Positions 9,448 to 19,523 are shown, counted from the stretch's first letter. The stretch is DNA of 64,000 nucleotides from Hyphomicrobiales bacterium (GCA_900466475.1 UBMI01000003.1:186001-250000); one strand, 5' to 3'. Notes: generated by a model from the letters alone, not told the origin. Translations and numbers: made by a program.

Positions 9448-10031
9448 TTGTAGGGTTTATTGGCGGGAAGGACGGTTCCTAAAATTTCGGCCGCTGCCGA
9501 GCTCTTCAAGTTACCAAGGCGGGCTCGGTGGAACCCGGCGATTGACCTTACGGTGCCCCCGAAAGGCCCTCGACAAAACTGCCGGGGCTCCACGCAGAAG
9601 GCTTGACCATAAGGCTGCTTCTTCTACGCGTTTGCCGCAATCGTCAGCGCCTTTCCTTGCTGTTCAAGGAGCACGGCTTGGACGAACGGATCTCTAACTG
9701 AACCCTGCTTGCGCGAAACGACGGTAGATCAAGTACCGGCTCTCCGAGATTTGGACTCACGGGTTCAATGTGACAATGATCCGCGATCAAGACATCTCGA
9801 AGCCGGCCACTATCAGGCAGCCTCAAGGCCCGTTCGGGCGACTGCGGCTGCAGTGTGGGATGGCCGATATCGTCGAACCCCATTGACCGACCCCGAGGTG
9901 GCAACCGACCGGCGTCTTGATGGAACAGGCTGTTTCCCAAAAAACTTTAGCATTCACAAAAATAAAAAAATATTTTTCGATAAACGGTGATATGGTGCAT
10001 CTGTAGAATAATTTTTTAGCGGAAGAAAATC
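9448..10031. other. intergenic stretch with an AT-rich promoter-like end
   Basis: About 580 bases with no supported gene. The last 70 bases (about 9950-10030) are markedly AT-rich, with runs of A and T, unlike the surrounding GC-rich DNA, and probably carry the promoter of the 38-residue gene that follows. Confidence 0.45.
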
Positions 10032-10148
10032 ATGCAATATTATTTTCCAGGCCTTACGGGAAGGCAAATCGCGATGTTTCTCATCGAGACATCGGTCCTT
10101 ACAGCTGCGCTAGCTGCCATCCTTGCCGTTACCATACCTATGATCTGA
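10032..10148 (+). CDS. small membrane peptide (38 aa)
   Basis: A 38-codon gene with a good GGAAGAAAATC ribosome site before its ATG. The N-terminal half is aromatic and polar (MQYYFPGLTGRQ) and the second half is a single hydrophobic span rich in Ala, Leu and Ile. Not recognised as a known family by eye; resembles small rhizobial stress peptides of the inner membrane. It follows a strongly AT-rich stretch. Confidence 0.5.
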   Translation: MQYYFPGLTGRQIAMFLIETSVLTAALAAILAVTIPMI

Positions 10149-10274
10149 GCCAAACGTGCACGAGCGCTAAGATGTTTCGGCGTGAGCAAAAAAAGGTCAG
10201 GGCAGTTATTCGGCCGAGTTCACTTGCTCGGCTACTCATAGCGGAGCAACTTCACCTTCGATCCAGCAACCGGC

Positions 10275-10484
10275 GTGGACAATATGCCGGATAACGAGCT
10301 AGATCGGCTGCTCTTTGATCGAATTTGGGCTATGGGCGCAAAGGCAGTGCACGACAATCACATATGGACGCTCGCCGGTGCCACCCTCAGCACCCCTACC
10401 TTTGAAGAATATCAGAGTAGCGGCGGCGAGCGGTTGAGCGATTTGATCGAGATCGTTAAACTCGGAAGCGCGCAACTCCGCTAA
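10275..10484 (+). CDS. hypothetical protein (69 aa)
   Basis: A 69-residue soluble, acidic peptide with an LDRLLFDRIWAMGAKA helix at the start and a SDLIEIVKLGSAQ helix at the end. No family recognised. Another ATG lies three codons in. No strong ribosome site, so the start is uncertain. Neighbours are other orphan small genes. Confidence 0.4.
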   Translation: MDNMPDNELDRLLFDRIWAMGAKAVHDNHIWTLAGATLSTPTFEEYQSSGGERLSDLIEIVKLGSAQLR

Positions 10485-10630
10485 CGCCTATTGCTGATCT
10501 TGGTATTGAGGATCAGGCCAAGATGCTCCCCAGGAACCGATGGAAGTGATCGCACGTGGGGCCTGGTCCGCGTGTTCAGAAACGCATCGCCAACTCATCC
10601 TTTCTTCCAGTCAAAGCAGGAGGTCGTTCA

Positions 10631-10885
10631 ATGAATGAACGCAGTCAGATGGCTTTCTCAGCAATCAAGCAGGCGAAAAATCACCGTCGCCAAAAGAAAG
10701 ATCTAAGGTTCGCCGAAAACAGGGTCGACAAGATAACCCGGATGCTTGTCACTCAGACGGCGATTGTCAAAGCACGCCAGGCCAACCGCGCTTCAGCGGA
10801 AACCGATAACGCGCTTCTCGCGAGCATTTGTGACAGGAGGCGTCGCGCTATGGATCACCTCCTGAGTGTTCAACCTTTTTGCTAA
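10631..10885 (+). CDS. hypothetical basic protein (84 aa)
   Basis: An 84-residue, strongly basic helical protein (KQAKNHRRQKKDLRF, later ICDRRRRAMDHLL). AGGAGG stands eight bases before the ATG at 10631, which decides this start over the longer frame from 10556. Charge and helicity would fit nucleic-acid binding, but no family is recognised. Confidence 0.5.
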   Translation: MNERSQMAFSAIKQAKNHRRQKKDLRFAENRVDKITRMLVTQTAIVKARQANRASAETDNALLASICDRRRRAMDHLLSVQPFC

Positions 10886-10971
10886 GGCATCAATCTATCA
10901 AGGTACTACATAGTGATGGAGCTGACGTTTTCCCTTGCTGTTTGTCTTGAATATACGCACGGGGAGACATT

Positions 10972-11346
10972 ATGTCGAAATGCAATTGGGTATTGCTGGG
11001 CGCATTGACCGTCGCCCAGCCGATCAGCGTGCGCGCCGAGCCGCTCGAAACTTTTCACCTCAAAGACCGCATTGATGTGGCGGGGCAATCTTTGGAAACC
11101 AGTCGTTCCTACAAAATCATCACAGGTACATCGCGGACTATACTGATCTCCGTTTCTGTCGATGCATTCTGCCACTATACGCTGCAGAAGGGAGGGCTTA
11201 GGAACCTCCAGCCTCGCGCCGAAAAATTGCCCCTCGAATTTTCGGACAGAGCTTCAATCGCTGGATTTTATATTCTCTCCTTTTCCCAGACCCGTCCTTC
11301 CTGGCAAGCAGGCAGACCTTGCGGGTATTCATTCTCGCTCAAATGA
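10972..11346 (+). CDS. exported hypothetical protein (124 aa)
   Basis: A 124-residue protein with a signal peptide (MSKCNWVLLGALTVAQPISVRAEP, cut probably after VRA), so likely periplasmic. The mature part is beta-rich, with two Cys that could pair (AFCHYTL and RPCGYS). GGGGAGA lies just before the ATG. No family recognised. Confidence 0.55.
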   Translation: MSKCNWVLLGALTVAQPISVRAEPLETFHLKDRIDVAGQSLETSRSYKIITGTSRTILISVSVDAFCHYTLQKGGLRNLQPRAEKLPLEFSDRASIAGFYILSFSQTRPSWQAGRPCGYSFSLK

Positions 11347-12041
11347 TGACAGAGTTTTCAGCGCAGAAGCTTCGCAGCGACGCATATGACCGCTGTGCGC
11401 ACCGGCGCCCGACCAGAAACAACGGCTTACAAGAGCCTCGCGACCTTTTCGGCAGCCGCGCAGTATCCTGGAATGAAATAAGGCAGCTGGGAGTGACCAG
11501 GCAGGCTGATTATGAGATCATCCGCATCTCCCACCACAATGCTCGAACTATGCCATGCCGCCCTAGTTCACATCCGTCCAGCCGGTTGCGGGCCTGCGAG
11601 GATCAGCCGAATTGACTCGCGAAGACACGCCCTCTGTGACTCTACTGTCTGCCTTAGCCGTTTGGTACCGGTTCCGGCATCTGAGCTTCTTGGAGCCTGC
11701 ACCTCACCCTGGCGCGCCTCCTTTTGATGATGTGGCGCGGGTTTTGGGTAAGCGCTGTTCAGCCGCCCGGCTTGAATCTTCCCAGCCCCGGTGAACGAAC
11801 TGCATGCGCCGAACGTTACAACCACTGCGACCTGCACATCGCGTGATCTGTTCGAACCGACGCGTGAGCTGCGCCCGGAAGTCTCGAGCCTCCTCGACTA
11901 TCTGGCGAATTCGCGACCGGCCACTCGAAACGGTCATCGACGAGCTCAGCTTCGGGCGAAGGGGATGGAAGTTCGAGCAGCACTTTAACCGGCGAGAGCC
12001 GCGACTGGCTTCTCGTGTTATGATAGGGAACATGAACACGA
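11347..12041. other. stretch without a supported gene
   Basis: About 695 bases. Short overlapping frames on both strands have no ribosome sites and no recognisable motifs. It directly precedes the broken receiver gene, so some of it may be degraded coding DNA. Confidence 0.45.
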
Positions 12042-12356
12042 ATGCCGCTGATCGCCACAGCCGAGGACGAACACCTGATCGCCGACGTCCTGGCGATGAT
12101 GCTCGAGGACGCCGGTTACGACGTCGCCTAAGCAGCCCATGGCAAGGCGGCGCTGGCCCTCGCGCGGGAGAATTTGCCAGCCCTTGTCATCACTGACTTC
12201 ATGATGCCACTGATGACCGGCCTCGAGCTTGCTCAGGCGATGCGCAGGGATGCCGCTCTTTCTTCCATTCCGATCGTGCTCGTGAGTGGCGGGCAGGCGA
12301 GCATTGGCCGAGGGCGTCCAGAGCTGTTCGATGCGGTCCTAGATAAGCCATCATGA
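12042..12356 (+). pseudogene. broken copy of the CheY-like receiver (in-frame stop, lost end)
   Basis: Reading from ATG at 12042 gives a close paralogue of the receiver at 9091-9447: the same MPLI start, AEDEHLIA, MMLEDAGY, then a TAA at codon 30 where the intact copy has Ser30, then HGKAALALARE and a perfectly conserved TDFMMPLMTGLELAQ with the acceptor Asp. A TGA follows LDKPS, so the last helix of the domain is missing. The remaining part keeps its frame and conserved residues, so the inactivation looks recent. Translation of the downstream part from an internal ATG is unlikely to give a folded receiver, as the first strand and acidic pair would be absent. Confidence 0.8.
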
Positions 12357-12422
12357 GAAGATACTCATCGCTACCGCTCCAGGCAATCGGTGGCGCCTGA
12401 CCACTCACTCAAAGAGCTCCCC

Positions 12423-15400
12423 TCAGACTTGACGCGACTGCTTGGAAACGCGTGCGAGTGCCTGCCGCAGATCCTCCACGCGGAACGGTTTCCTGAGCAA
12501 GGTAGCCGTCGACGGACCTGGAAGATCAGGCGCCTTATCCCTTCCTGTGGCAAAGACGATCGCGACCTGCGGCCATCTCTCGCGCACGCGAGCACCCAAC
12601 TCTTCGCCGGACATGCCCGGAAGGCCGAGATCCGTCAGCAAGATGTCCACCTTCTCTTTCTCCAAGATCGCCAGAGCCTCCGCGCCGGAGTTCGCTTCCA
12701 GAACCTCATGCTGCAGCTCCTCCAGCATATCGACCGTGTTCATACGTATCAGAGCATCGTCCTCAACAGCGAGGACCCGCAGACGCGACGCCTCTTCGGG
12801 CGAGGCCGACACAAGCTGAGCCGGGGCGGGATTGACTGTCGAAGTTGAACGCTGCTTCTGGTTACTCAGTACGTGACGCAGCTTTCTGGCAAGCGCATCA
12901 CGCGTGTAAGGCTTGGACAAAAGTTCGACGCCGGCGTCGAGCTTTCCACCATGGACGATCGAGTTCTCGGTGTATCCGCTGGTAAAGAGCACGGCGAGGT
13001 GCGGCTGGCGCACCTTCGCCTGTCTTGCCACGTCCGCGCTCTTTAGCGCGCCAGGCATCACCACGTCGGTGAAGAGAAGATCGATGTGGATGCCGCTTTC
13101 GATGATCGTCAGCGCTGCGGCGGCGTCTTTGGCCTTCAGGACGCGGTAACCGAGATCGACCAACATCTCGACAACGGTATCGCGAACCTGTTCGTCGTCT
13201 TCGGCGACGAGGATGGTTTCCGACCCGCCGGTCACCGGCCCGGTGTCAGAGCCTGCGAGTTGATCTTCCTGCTGATGGACCCGCGGGAAATAGAGCTTGA
13301 TCGTCGTTCCGTGCCCGACTTCGCTATAGATCTTGATGTGGCCAGCGGACTGCTTGACGAAGCCGTAGACCATGGACAGTCCGAGCCCGGTTCCCCTTCC
13401 AACCGGTTTCGTGGAAAAGAACGGCTCGAAGACCTGGTCTATGATCTCTGCGGGCATGCCGGAGCCGGTATCGGTCACGGCAAGCATGACGTACTGGCCC
13501 GCCTTAACGTCGCTCTGGAGGCGTGCGTAGTTGTCGTCCAGGAATGCATTGCCGACCTCGATGGTCAACTTCCCCTGCCCTTCCATGGCATCGCGGGCAT
13601 TGATCGCGAGATTGAGAATGGCGTTTTCGATCTGGGTCGGATCGACCGAAACATTCCAAAGCCCCCCGCCACGAATGGTCTCGATTTCGATCCCCTCGCC
13701 CAGGGTGCGCCTCAACATGTCTTCGATGCCGGAGACAAAATGACCAATATTGACAACCCTCGGCTCGAGCGCCTGTTTTCGGCCGAAGGCCAGGAGCTGG
13801 CTGGCGAGCTTTGCGCCCCGCTCGACGCCTGCCAGGGCGTTTGTAATCCGCCGCCTTGCGTGCTCGTGACCCACCAAATCCTTTGACAAGAGCTGGAGAT
13901 TGCCCGCGATCACCTGCAGGAGGTTATTGAAATCATGGGCAACGCCGCCCGTGAGCTGGCCGATCGCCTCCATCTTCTGAGCCTGGCGAAGAGCCTGCTC
14001 GGTTTCGGCGCGCCGCGCGATCTCCTCGGCCACCTGTTCCTCAAGATGCGCATTCAGGAGACTGAGCTTTTCTTCTGCCGCCCGACGCTGATCGATCTCC
14101 GTCTGGGCCGTGCGGAACAGCCTTGCATTGTCAAAGGCGATCGCAGCTTGTCCGGCAATGCCGCCCATCAGTGTTTCGTGATGTGCGGTGAACTTGCCCG
14201 TATCCGGATGGCCGAAGAACAGTCCTCCAATCACCTCGCCGCTGCCAAGGGTAATCGGCACGGCAAGATAGCTCCTGACCGGCAAATGTCCCTTCGGCAT
14301 CCCATGGTGCGGCGCGCTTTGTCCGTACCGGGGATCGGCCATGATGTCGTCCGATCGCACGATCCCCTCCCCCCCGAATGTCGGCGCAAAGACCTTCGTG
14401 TTTCGCGGCATCGGGAACTTGGAGAATGCCTCGCGGGGCACACCCGACAGGGTATAGAGCATGTAGCTCTCGCCGGCATTATCAACGACGTTGTAGAAGA
14501 AGGCGCCAAACTGGGCGCCGGTCAGCTCGACGCCGGCATCCGTGACCGTCTGTACGAGGCGCTCGAGGTCCAGCTCGCCGGCAAGGGCTTCACCGGTCCG
14601 GTTGAGGGCCTCAAGCCGTCTCGTCTGCTGTCTGAGCGCCTCCTGCGCGTTGCGCCGCTCGATGATGAGCGCAGCCGATCCCGCGACGAGATCAAGCAGA
14701 TCGCGGTCCGATGACGGGGCTTCCAGCGCATGGGGGTAGTAGAGCGCGAATGTGCCGAGGACCTCTCCCTCGGTCGACAGGATCGGCGCCGACCAGCAGG
14801 CGCGCAGACCGTGTGACAAAGCGAGATCGCGATAGTCGGCCCATAAAGGATCGTTGGCGATATCGTTGACGTAAACCGCCTCTTTACGATAGGCCGCGGC
14901 GCCGCATGAACCAACGTTCGGACCGATCTCGATGCCATCGACAGCGTCGTTGAAATCCGCCGGCAAATTTGGCGCCGCGCAGTGGCAAAGCCGGCGTCGA
15001 TCAGGATCCGTGAGCAGGATTGAGGCGATAACGCCATGGGAAGAAAGACCTTCCACCATGGTGACAAGGCTCTCCAGCAACCCCTGCAACGGCACGTCCT
15101 GCATTGCCGCCTCCAGCAACCGTGCCTGCGCGGCCTGCAAACCCTCCGTCCGTTTCCGATCGGTAATGTCGATGACGGATCCGACGAACCCGAGGAAAGA
15201 CCCGTCCTCGCCAAAGCGGGGGGCGCCGGCATCAAGCGCCCAGCGATATTCGCCATCGGCCCGCCGCAGCCTGTATTCGAACCGAAAGGGCTCGCGTCGC
15301 AGGTTAGCGTCCAGGAAAATCCGCTCCGCTTGCGCCACGTCATCGGGATGGGTCGCTCGTAGCCAGCCGAACCCAAGCCCATCTGCCTCCGTCTGACCGG

Positions 15401-17831
15401 TGAACTCGTACCATATTCGGTTCAGGTAGGTACACGCCGCCTCCTCGTCGGTCACCCACATCATGACGGGCGCATGATCGGCCATGTTTCGAAAGCGCGC
15501 CTCGCTTTCGCGAAGGGCTGCAGTGGTCTCCCGACGCAGTCTGGAGAGTTCGAGATTTGACTGGACGGTGGCGACAAGTTCTCTGGCTGAAAATGGTTTG
15601 ACGAGGTAATCGTCAGCTCCTGCATCGAGGCCCTCCACACGGGCTTCCTCACCTGCCCTCGCGGAGAAGGCGATGACCGGAAGATCACGAAGCGTGGGGT
15701 CATTCCTGATCTCCCTGATCAGGCCGAAGCCATCGAGCCGTGGCATCATGATGTCGGTCAGGACGAGATCGGGACGCTCCCGGCGTATGGCCGACAGCGC
15801 GGCTTGTCCGTCCTCGACGGCATCGACCTGATATTGTGCAGACAGCAGGCGCCGCACATAGGAGCGCATGTCTGCGTTGTCATCGGCCAGAACGATCCTG
15901 ATCGACGATGTGCCGGTGGCCGTTGCCGGTTCTGGTTCAGGTTCGTGGGCGGCGACGTCGGGGCCGTTGCTCTCTTCCTCCGGAAGCCACCGCAGCGCCT
16001 CCTGCACGTAGGAGTCGGCACGCACCGCCGTCAGCGCGATCGGCCGCTCTTGTAAGGCGTCGGACGCGCTCTGCCGTGGATCGTCGAGCGGAATGGTCAC
16101 GATGAACTCGGTTCCCTTGCCGAGTTCGCTCTCGGCTCGAACGTCTCCGCCGTGAAAGCGTGCCAGTTCCTGGACAAGAGCAAGCCCGATCCCCGATCCC
16201 TCGATCGAACGGCCATGAGCTCCCTCAACCCGATGAAAACGCTCGAAAAGACGCGGAAGCTCCTCCTCGGGTATTCCAGTTCCCGTATCGCGCACGCGCA
16301 ATATCGCATTGCCACTGGCTTCGGAAAGTTCAACGGCGATTTCGCCTTCAAAGGTGAACTTGAACGCATTTGAAAGGAGATTGAGAACGATCTTTTCCCA
16401 CATCTCGCGATCGACATTTGCTGCCCGGGAGAGCGGCGCGCAGTTTACGCTGAAGGTCAGACCAGCCTTCTCGATCGCAGAGCGGAAGTTGCTCGCGAGC
16501 TCCCGCGTCAGAACGGCCAGATCCGTTGGCTCGACATTTGCCTGGGTCCGGCCGGCTTCGATCCGTGAAAAGTCCAGGAGGGTGTTTACGAGCTTCAGGA
16601 GACGCAGCCCGTTCCTGTGGATCACCTCGATCCGTTCGCGCTCGCGCGGGATCAGATTGTCGCGGTCGGCAAGTGCATCCTCTATCGGCCCGAGCATGAG
16701 TGTCAGCGGCGTGCGGAATTCATGACTGACGTTCGAAAAGAAGGCCGTCTTGGCTCTGTCGATCTCTGCAAGAGCCTCGGCTTTGCGCCGTTCCTCCTCG
16801 TAGGCACGAGCGTTGGCAAGGGCAGTACTCACATGCGCCGCGGCACGCCCCAGGAAAGAGACATATTCGGTATCGAGCTCGCGTCTTGGGCTGATGCCGC
16901 AGGTAAGAAAACCGAATGGGGCGTGGGCGCTGGCATTCACGCCGATCGGTATCATCAGAGCCCGCTCGACCGCTTCCGGCCAGGCGCGGCTTGCCGGCTT
17001 GTTTCTGAAAAGGTCGTTGACGTTATCGACGATAACAGGGACTTCGCTCGCAACCAGCCTGTCTATCGACCAAAGTGCGGCGTTATCGCCGGCGGCAATA
17101 GCCGAGGGCGCGTAGGCTTCGACATCCAGGCCGGCCCTTGCAACCAGTTCCGCTTGCGAGCCGTCCGCCTTCAGCCGGTAAAACAGGCAGAAGGGCACGT
17201 CTTCGGGCCGGTTTCCCAGGACTTGCGCCGCGAGCGTCATAACGTCTTCTTCCGATCGGGCCGACGCAATACGCTCGGCAAGCTCGCGCAGGGTCTTTTC
17301 CCGGCGCTCCTCGATAACCCTGTAGGTGGTTTCGACAACGGCATTAAAGATACCTTCGACCGTGCCGTTTTCGCCGCGAATAGGACTGAAGGTGAAGTTG
17401 AAGTAACATTCCTCGGTGTAACCGTGACGGTTCATCGGCAGGAGCTGGTCTTCCTGCCACACGCCCTCGCCTGTCCGCTGGACCGCCTCGAAGAGCGGCC
17501 CGATTGCGTCCCATATTTCCGGCCACACCTCGCGACCCGGGCGTCCCATCGCCCACGGGTGTTTTTCGCCCGGAATGTCGCTCCAGGCATCGTTATAGAG
17601 AAGCGCAAGCTCTGGGCCCCAGTAGATGGCGATCGGGAAATTCGTACCGAGACAGATGCTGATGGCTGATCTGAGGCTCTGGGGCCACTCCTGTGGCAGG
17701 CCAAACGGCGTATGTTGCCAGTCAATCTGCCTCATCAGGGCGCCTGCAGCACCGCCACCGAAGAACATGTCGAAATCGAGACCCTGGTCTGAAGTGGTAT
17801 CGGTGTCATTGGTGGTATTGGCGTCAGTCAC
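12423..17831 (-). CDS. giant hybrid sensor kinase: two kinase cores, three receivers, PAS/GAF sensors
   Basis: About 1,802 residues, soluble. Order (approximate residues): PAS-like region 40-180, GAF 200-345, HisKA with NVSHEFRTP His near 370, HATPase to about 600, receiver 1 near 645-760 (acceptor in VLTDIMMP), PAS 775-895, GAF 905-1055, GAF 1075-1235, second kinase core with GVAHDFNN His near 1298 and HATPase to about 1520, receiver 2 near 1540-1650 (LLFTDVVMP), receiver 3 near 1680-1800 (ILLTDLGLPG). This supports an internal phosphorelay. A GTG at 17831 with AGAGG six bases before is preferred; a TTG at 17849 is the alternative. It ends close to the broken receiver copy and may have used such a receiver as partner. 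Confidence 0.85.
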   Translation of the reverse strand: MTDANTTNDTDTTSDQGLDFDMFFGGGAAGALMRQIDWQHTPFGLPQEWPQSLRSAISICLGTNFPIAIYWGPELALLYNDAWSDIPGEKHPWAMGRPGREVWPEIWDAIGPLFEAVQRTGEGVWQEDQLLPMNRHGYTEECYFNFTFSPIRGENGTVEGIFNAVVETTYRVIEERREKTLRELAERIASARSEEDVMTLAAQVLGNRPEDVPFCLFYRLKADGSQAELVARAGLDVEAYAPSAIAAGDNAALWSIDRLVASEVPVIVDNVNDLFRNKPASRAWPEAVERALMIPIGVNASAHAPFGFLTCGISPRRELDTEYVSFLGRAAAHVSTALANARAYEEERRKAEALAEIDRAKTAFFSNVSHEFRTPLTLMLGPIEDALADRDNLIPRERERIEVIHRNGLRLLKLVNTLLDFSRIEAGRTQANVEPTDLAVLTRELASNFRSAIEKAGLTFSVNCAPLSRAANVDREMWEKIVLNLLSNAFKFTFEGEIAVELSEASGNAILRVRDTGTGIPEEELPRLFERFHRVEGAHGRSIEGSGIGLALVQELARFHGGDVRAESELGKGTEFIVTIPLDDPRQSASDALQERPIALTAVRADSYVQEALRWLPEEESNGPDVAAHEPEPEPATATGTSSIRIVLADDNADMRSYVRRLLSAQYQVDAVEDGQAALSAIRRERPDLVLTDIMMPRLDGFGLIREIRNDPTLRDLPVIAFSARAGEEARVEGLDAGADDYLVKPFSARELVATVQSNLELSRLRRETTAALRESEARFRNMADHAPVMMWVTDEEAACTYLNRIWYEFTGQTEADGLGFGWLRATHPDDVAQAERIFLDANLRREPFRFEYRLRRADGEYRWALDAGAPRFGEDGSFLGFVGSVIDITDRKRTEGLQAAQARLLEAAMQDVPLQGLLESLVTMVEGLSSHGVIASILLTDPDRRRLCHCAAPNLPADFNDAVDGIEIGPNVGSCGAAAYRKEAVYVNDIANDPLWADYRDLALSHGLRACWSAPILSTEGEVLGTFALYYPHALEAPSSDRDLLDLVAGSAALIIERRNAQEALRQQTRRLEALNRTGEALAGELDLERLVQTVTDAGVELTGAQFGAFFYNVVDNAGESYMLYTLSGVPREAFSKFPMPRNTKVFAPTFGGEGIVRSDDIMADPRYGQSAPHHGMPKGHLPVRSYLAVPITLGSGEVIGGLFFGHPDTGKFTAHHETLMGGIAGQAAIAFDNARLFRTAQTEIDQRRAAEEKLSLLNAHLEEQVAEEIARRAETEQALRQAQKMEAIGQLTGGVAHDFNNLLQVIAGNLQLLSKDLVGHEHARRRITNALAGVERGAKLASQLLAFGRKQALEPRVVNIGHFVSGIEDMLRRTLGEGIEIETIRGGGLWNVSVDPTQIENAILNLAINARDAMEGQGKLTIEVGNAFLDDNYARLQSDVKAGQYVMLAVTDTGSGMPAEIIDQVFEPFFSTKPVGRGTGLGLSMVYGFVKQSAGHIKIYSEVGHGTTIKLYFPRVHQQEDQLAGSDTGPVTGGSETILVAEDDEQVRDTVVEMLVDLGYRVLKAKDAAAALTIIESGIHIDLLFTDVVMPGALKSADVARQAKVRQPHLAVLFTSGYTENSIVHGGKLDAGVELLSKPYTRDALARKLRHVLSNQKQRSTSTVNPAPAQLVSASPEEASRLRVLAVEDDALIRMNTVDMLEELQHEVLEANSGAEALAILEKEKVDILLTDLGLPGMSGEELGARVRERWPQVAIVFATGRDKAPDLPGPSTATLLRKPFRVEDLRQALARVSKQSRQV

Positions 17832-18173
17832 GGTCACCTCTAACGGCAAAACTCACTGCTTTCCTACCAAGACGGCGGAAAGACATAGCGCCCATAACTA
17901 GATGACCGCTCAAACAGGACAAGGGGATATGCCTAACCAAGACTTGCCCGTTGCAGAGCAGATACAGCGCGGTATCCGTCGAGCTGGGCTACTCAACAAA
18001 ATTCCCGGGCCAAACTCGCTTACGCGCGACGATCCCCCGCCTGCGCAACGACCTCAACGAAGTTTTTTCTCCGCTTTCCGTCTTTGCCAGACTCCCAGGC
18101 GGTATTTACCTTGCCCAGTTCGAGAGGCCGGATGACGGCGGTTAACCATGCGGGGGCCCGTTCCGGCCGTCAT
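17832..18173. other. gap between hybrid kinase and repC; no firm gene
   Basis: About 340 bases. It holds the upstream region of the hybrid kinase and the downstream side of repC. A plus-strand frame from 17902 is open for 77 codons but has no ribosome site and a proline/arginine-rich shadow-like tail. No parS palindrome was seen here. Confidence 0.4.
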
Positions 18174-19430
18174 CTACCTGGAACGCGGAAGGCTGCGCGC
18201 ATCCGCCCCGCCTTTGTCGCCGGCACTGCGCCCTGCCGCGTTCGAACGATAGAGCGCCATCAGCATCGCAGCGAGCGAAAACTCACCGCGCGCCGCCTTG
18301 CCAGTCAGGTCGCGGAGGTAACCGCCGGGCGAAGTGATATGGGCTGCCCGCTCCAGGATACAGGCCATCGCAACGGCTGCATTTTCAGGCCCCATGATCT
18401 CGCAGGCACGCTGATAGGCCGACGGGCTGACCCCTAGCATGGAGCGCACGATGATGCCGGCCGCCATAATTTCGCGCCAGCTGCCGATACTTCCCCCTCC
18501 TCCTGGAGCGTAGTCGGAAATGGTCGGGCAGGCCTGCAGCACCAATTCAAGCGGGAAGACTTTCATCGGCTTGGCGGATGGCCTCATATCGGTTGGGTTT
18601 GGCCCCTCCTCCCTTTCGCAAGCGGGTTCAAGTTCATGGCTGGATTCGGTATCTGAATTCTGTACGTGGCGGTCAAAACGGACAGCATTGCCATCCGGCT
18701 TTCCGGAATTTCCTTTCAAATCCAGCTGGTTGAGTATTTCCTCACGCAGCATTTCCATGTTCTCAAGTATCGGTTCGAGATCGGCAAGGAGCGGCGTGCG
18801 CGGAATGCGGGCAAGAAGGGCGCGAAACCGGCTCTCGATCAGCGCCCAGTCCCCGTGAACCCCCTCCTGGACCGCCATGCAGATCAGCTTGCGGATGTCG
18901 CGCCGGCAAAGCGACAGGTTCTCCCTGGCGATCTGAAACCTCCGCCGCTCGGCGGCGACCGACTGGGCAAGCTCCGCCAGTTCCTCGGCACGCGACAGAA
19001 GCGGCGCCAATGAGAAACCAAAGGCCTGTTCGAGCTTGCCTGTCCGGCTGCGTCTTGCGTAGCGTTTGCCGTTCGGGCTGTCCTTGCGCACGATCAGACC
19101 GGCCTCGACAAGCGCTGCCAGGTGACGGCGAAGTGTCGTGCCGGCGATCCCGTGGGCCCTGACGCTGAGTTGAAGGTTGGAGGGAAAAACCACGAGCCCG
19201 CCCTCTTGCGTCAGTTCGTTGCACGGCAGGAAGGTCAACAATGCATCGAGCACGGTCAGGGCACGGTCGGGAATGCCGATCGTCGACCGCGCCTGGCAGA
19301 CGTCGCGAAACACCTTCCATTTGTCTATCGATTTGCCCTCTTTGATCGAGGACGTCTCAAGCTGCCCTTTCACCAGGGCAAGCGTCATCGGCCGCCGCCC
19401 GAAAGGCGTCGTGATCCTATGCGTCTGCAT
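18174..19430 (-). CDS. repC: RepC, plasmid replication initiator
   Basis: A 418-residue replication initiator of repABC plasmids. The N-terminal winged-helix part shows as TTPFGRRPMTLALVKGQ, KWKVFRDVCQARSTIGI and DRALTVLDALLTFLP, a family hallmark, followed by SNLQLSVRAHGIAGTTLRRHL; the C-terminal half carries WREIMAAGIIVRSMLGVSPSAYQRA. RepC binds the origin, which in this family lies inside its own gene, and is rate-limiting for copy number. GAAGGAAAA precedes the ATG. It is third in the repA-repB-repC operon and is separated from repB by 155 bases that encode the antisense RNA. Confidence 0.95.
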   Translation of the reverse strand: MQTHRITTPFGRRPMTLALVKGQLETSSIKEGKSIDKWKVFRDVCQARSTIGIPDRALTVLDALLTFLPCNELTQEGGLVVFPSNLQLSVRAHGIAGTTLRRHLAALVEAGLIVRKDSPNGKRYARRSRTGKLEQAFGFSLAPLLSRAEELAELAQSVAAERRRFQIARENLSLCRRDIRKLICMAVQEGVHGDWALIESRFRALLARIPRTPLLADLEPILENMEMLREEILNQLDLKGNSGKPDGNAVRFDRHVQNSDTESSHELEPACEREEGPNPTDMRPSAKPMKVFPLELVLQACPTISDYAPGGGGSIGSWREIMAAGIIVRSMLGVSPSAYQRACEIMGPENAAVAMACILERAAHITSPGGYLRDLTGKAARGEFSLAAMLMALYRSNAAGRSAGDKGGADARSLPRSR

Positions 19431-19488
19431 TTTCCTTCACCTTCTGTCAGGCAAAAGAAAACCGTCCACCAAAACGGTGCCAAACTGT

Positions 19489-19518
19489 CTTGACTGTGAT
19501 TCGAGGAAGTGCGATTCT
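19489..19518 (+). promoter_or_regulatory. promoter of the counter-transcribed RNA
   Basis: TTGACT at 19490-19495 and GATTCT at 19513-19518, spaced 17 bases, on the strand opposite to repABC. The spacing and the perfect-looking -35 fit a strong housekeeping-sigma promoter. Position within the repB-repC gap matches known ctRNA promoters. Confidence 0.7.
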
Positions 19519-19523
19519 CGGGC

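Noticed and set aside
17902..18135. Plus-strand frame of 77 codons between the hybrid kinase and repC
   Set aside because: No ribosome site, shadow-like composition in its second half and no recognisable motif.
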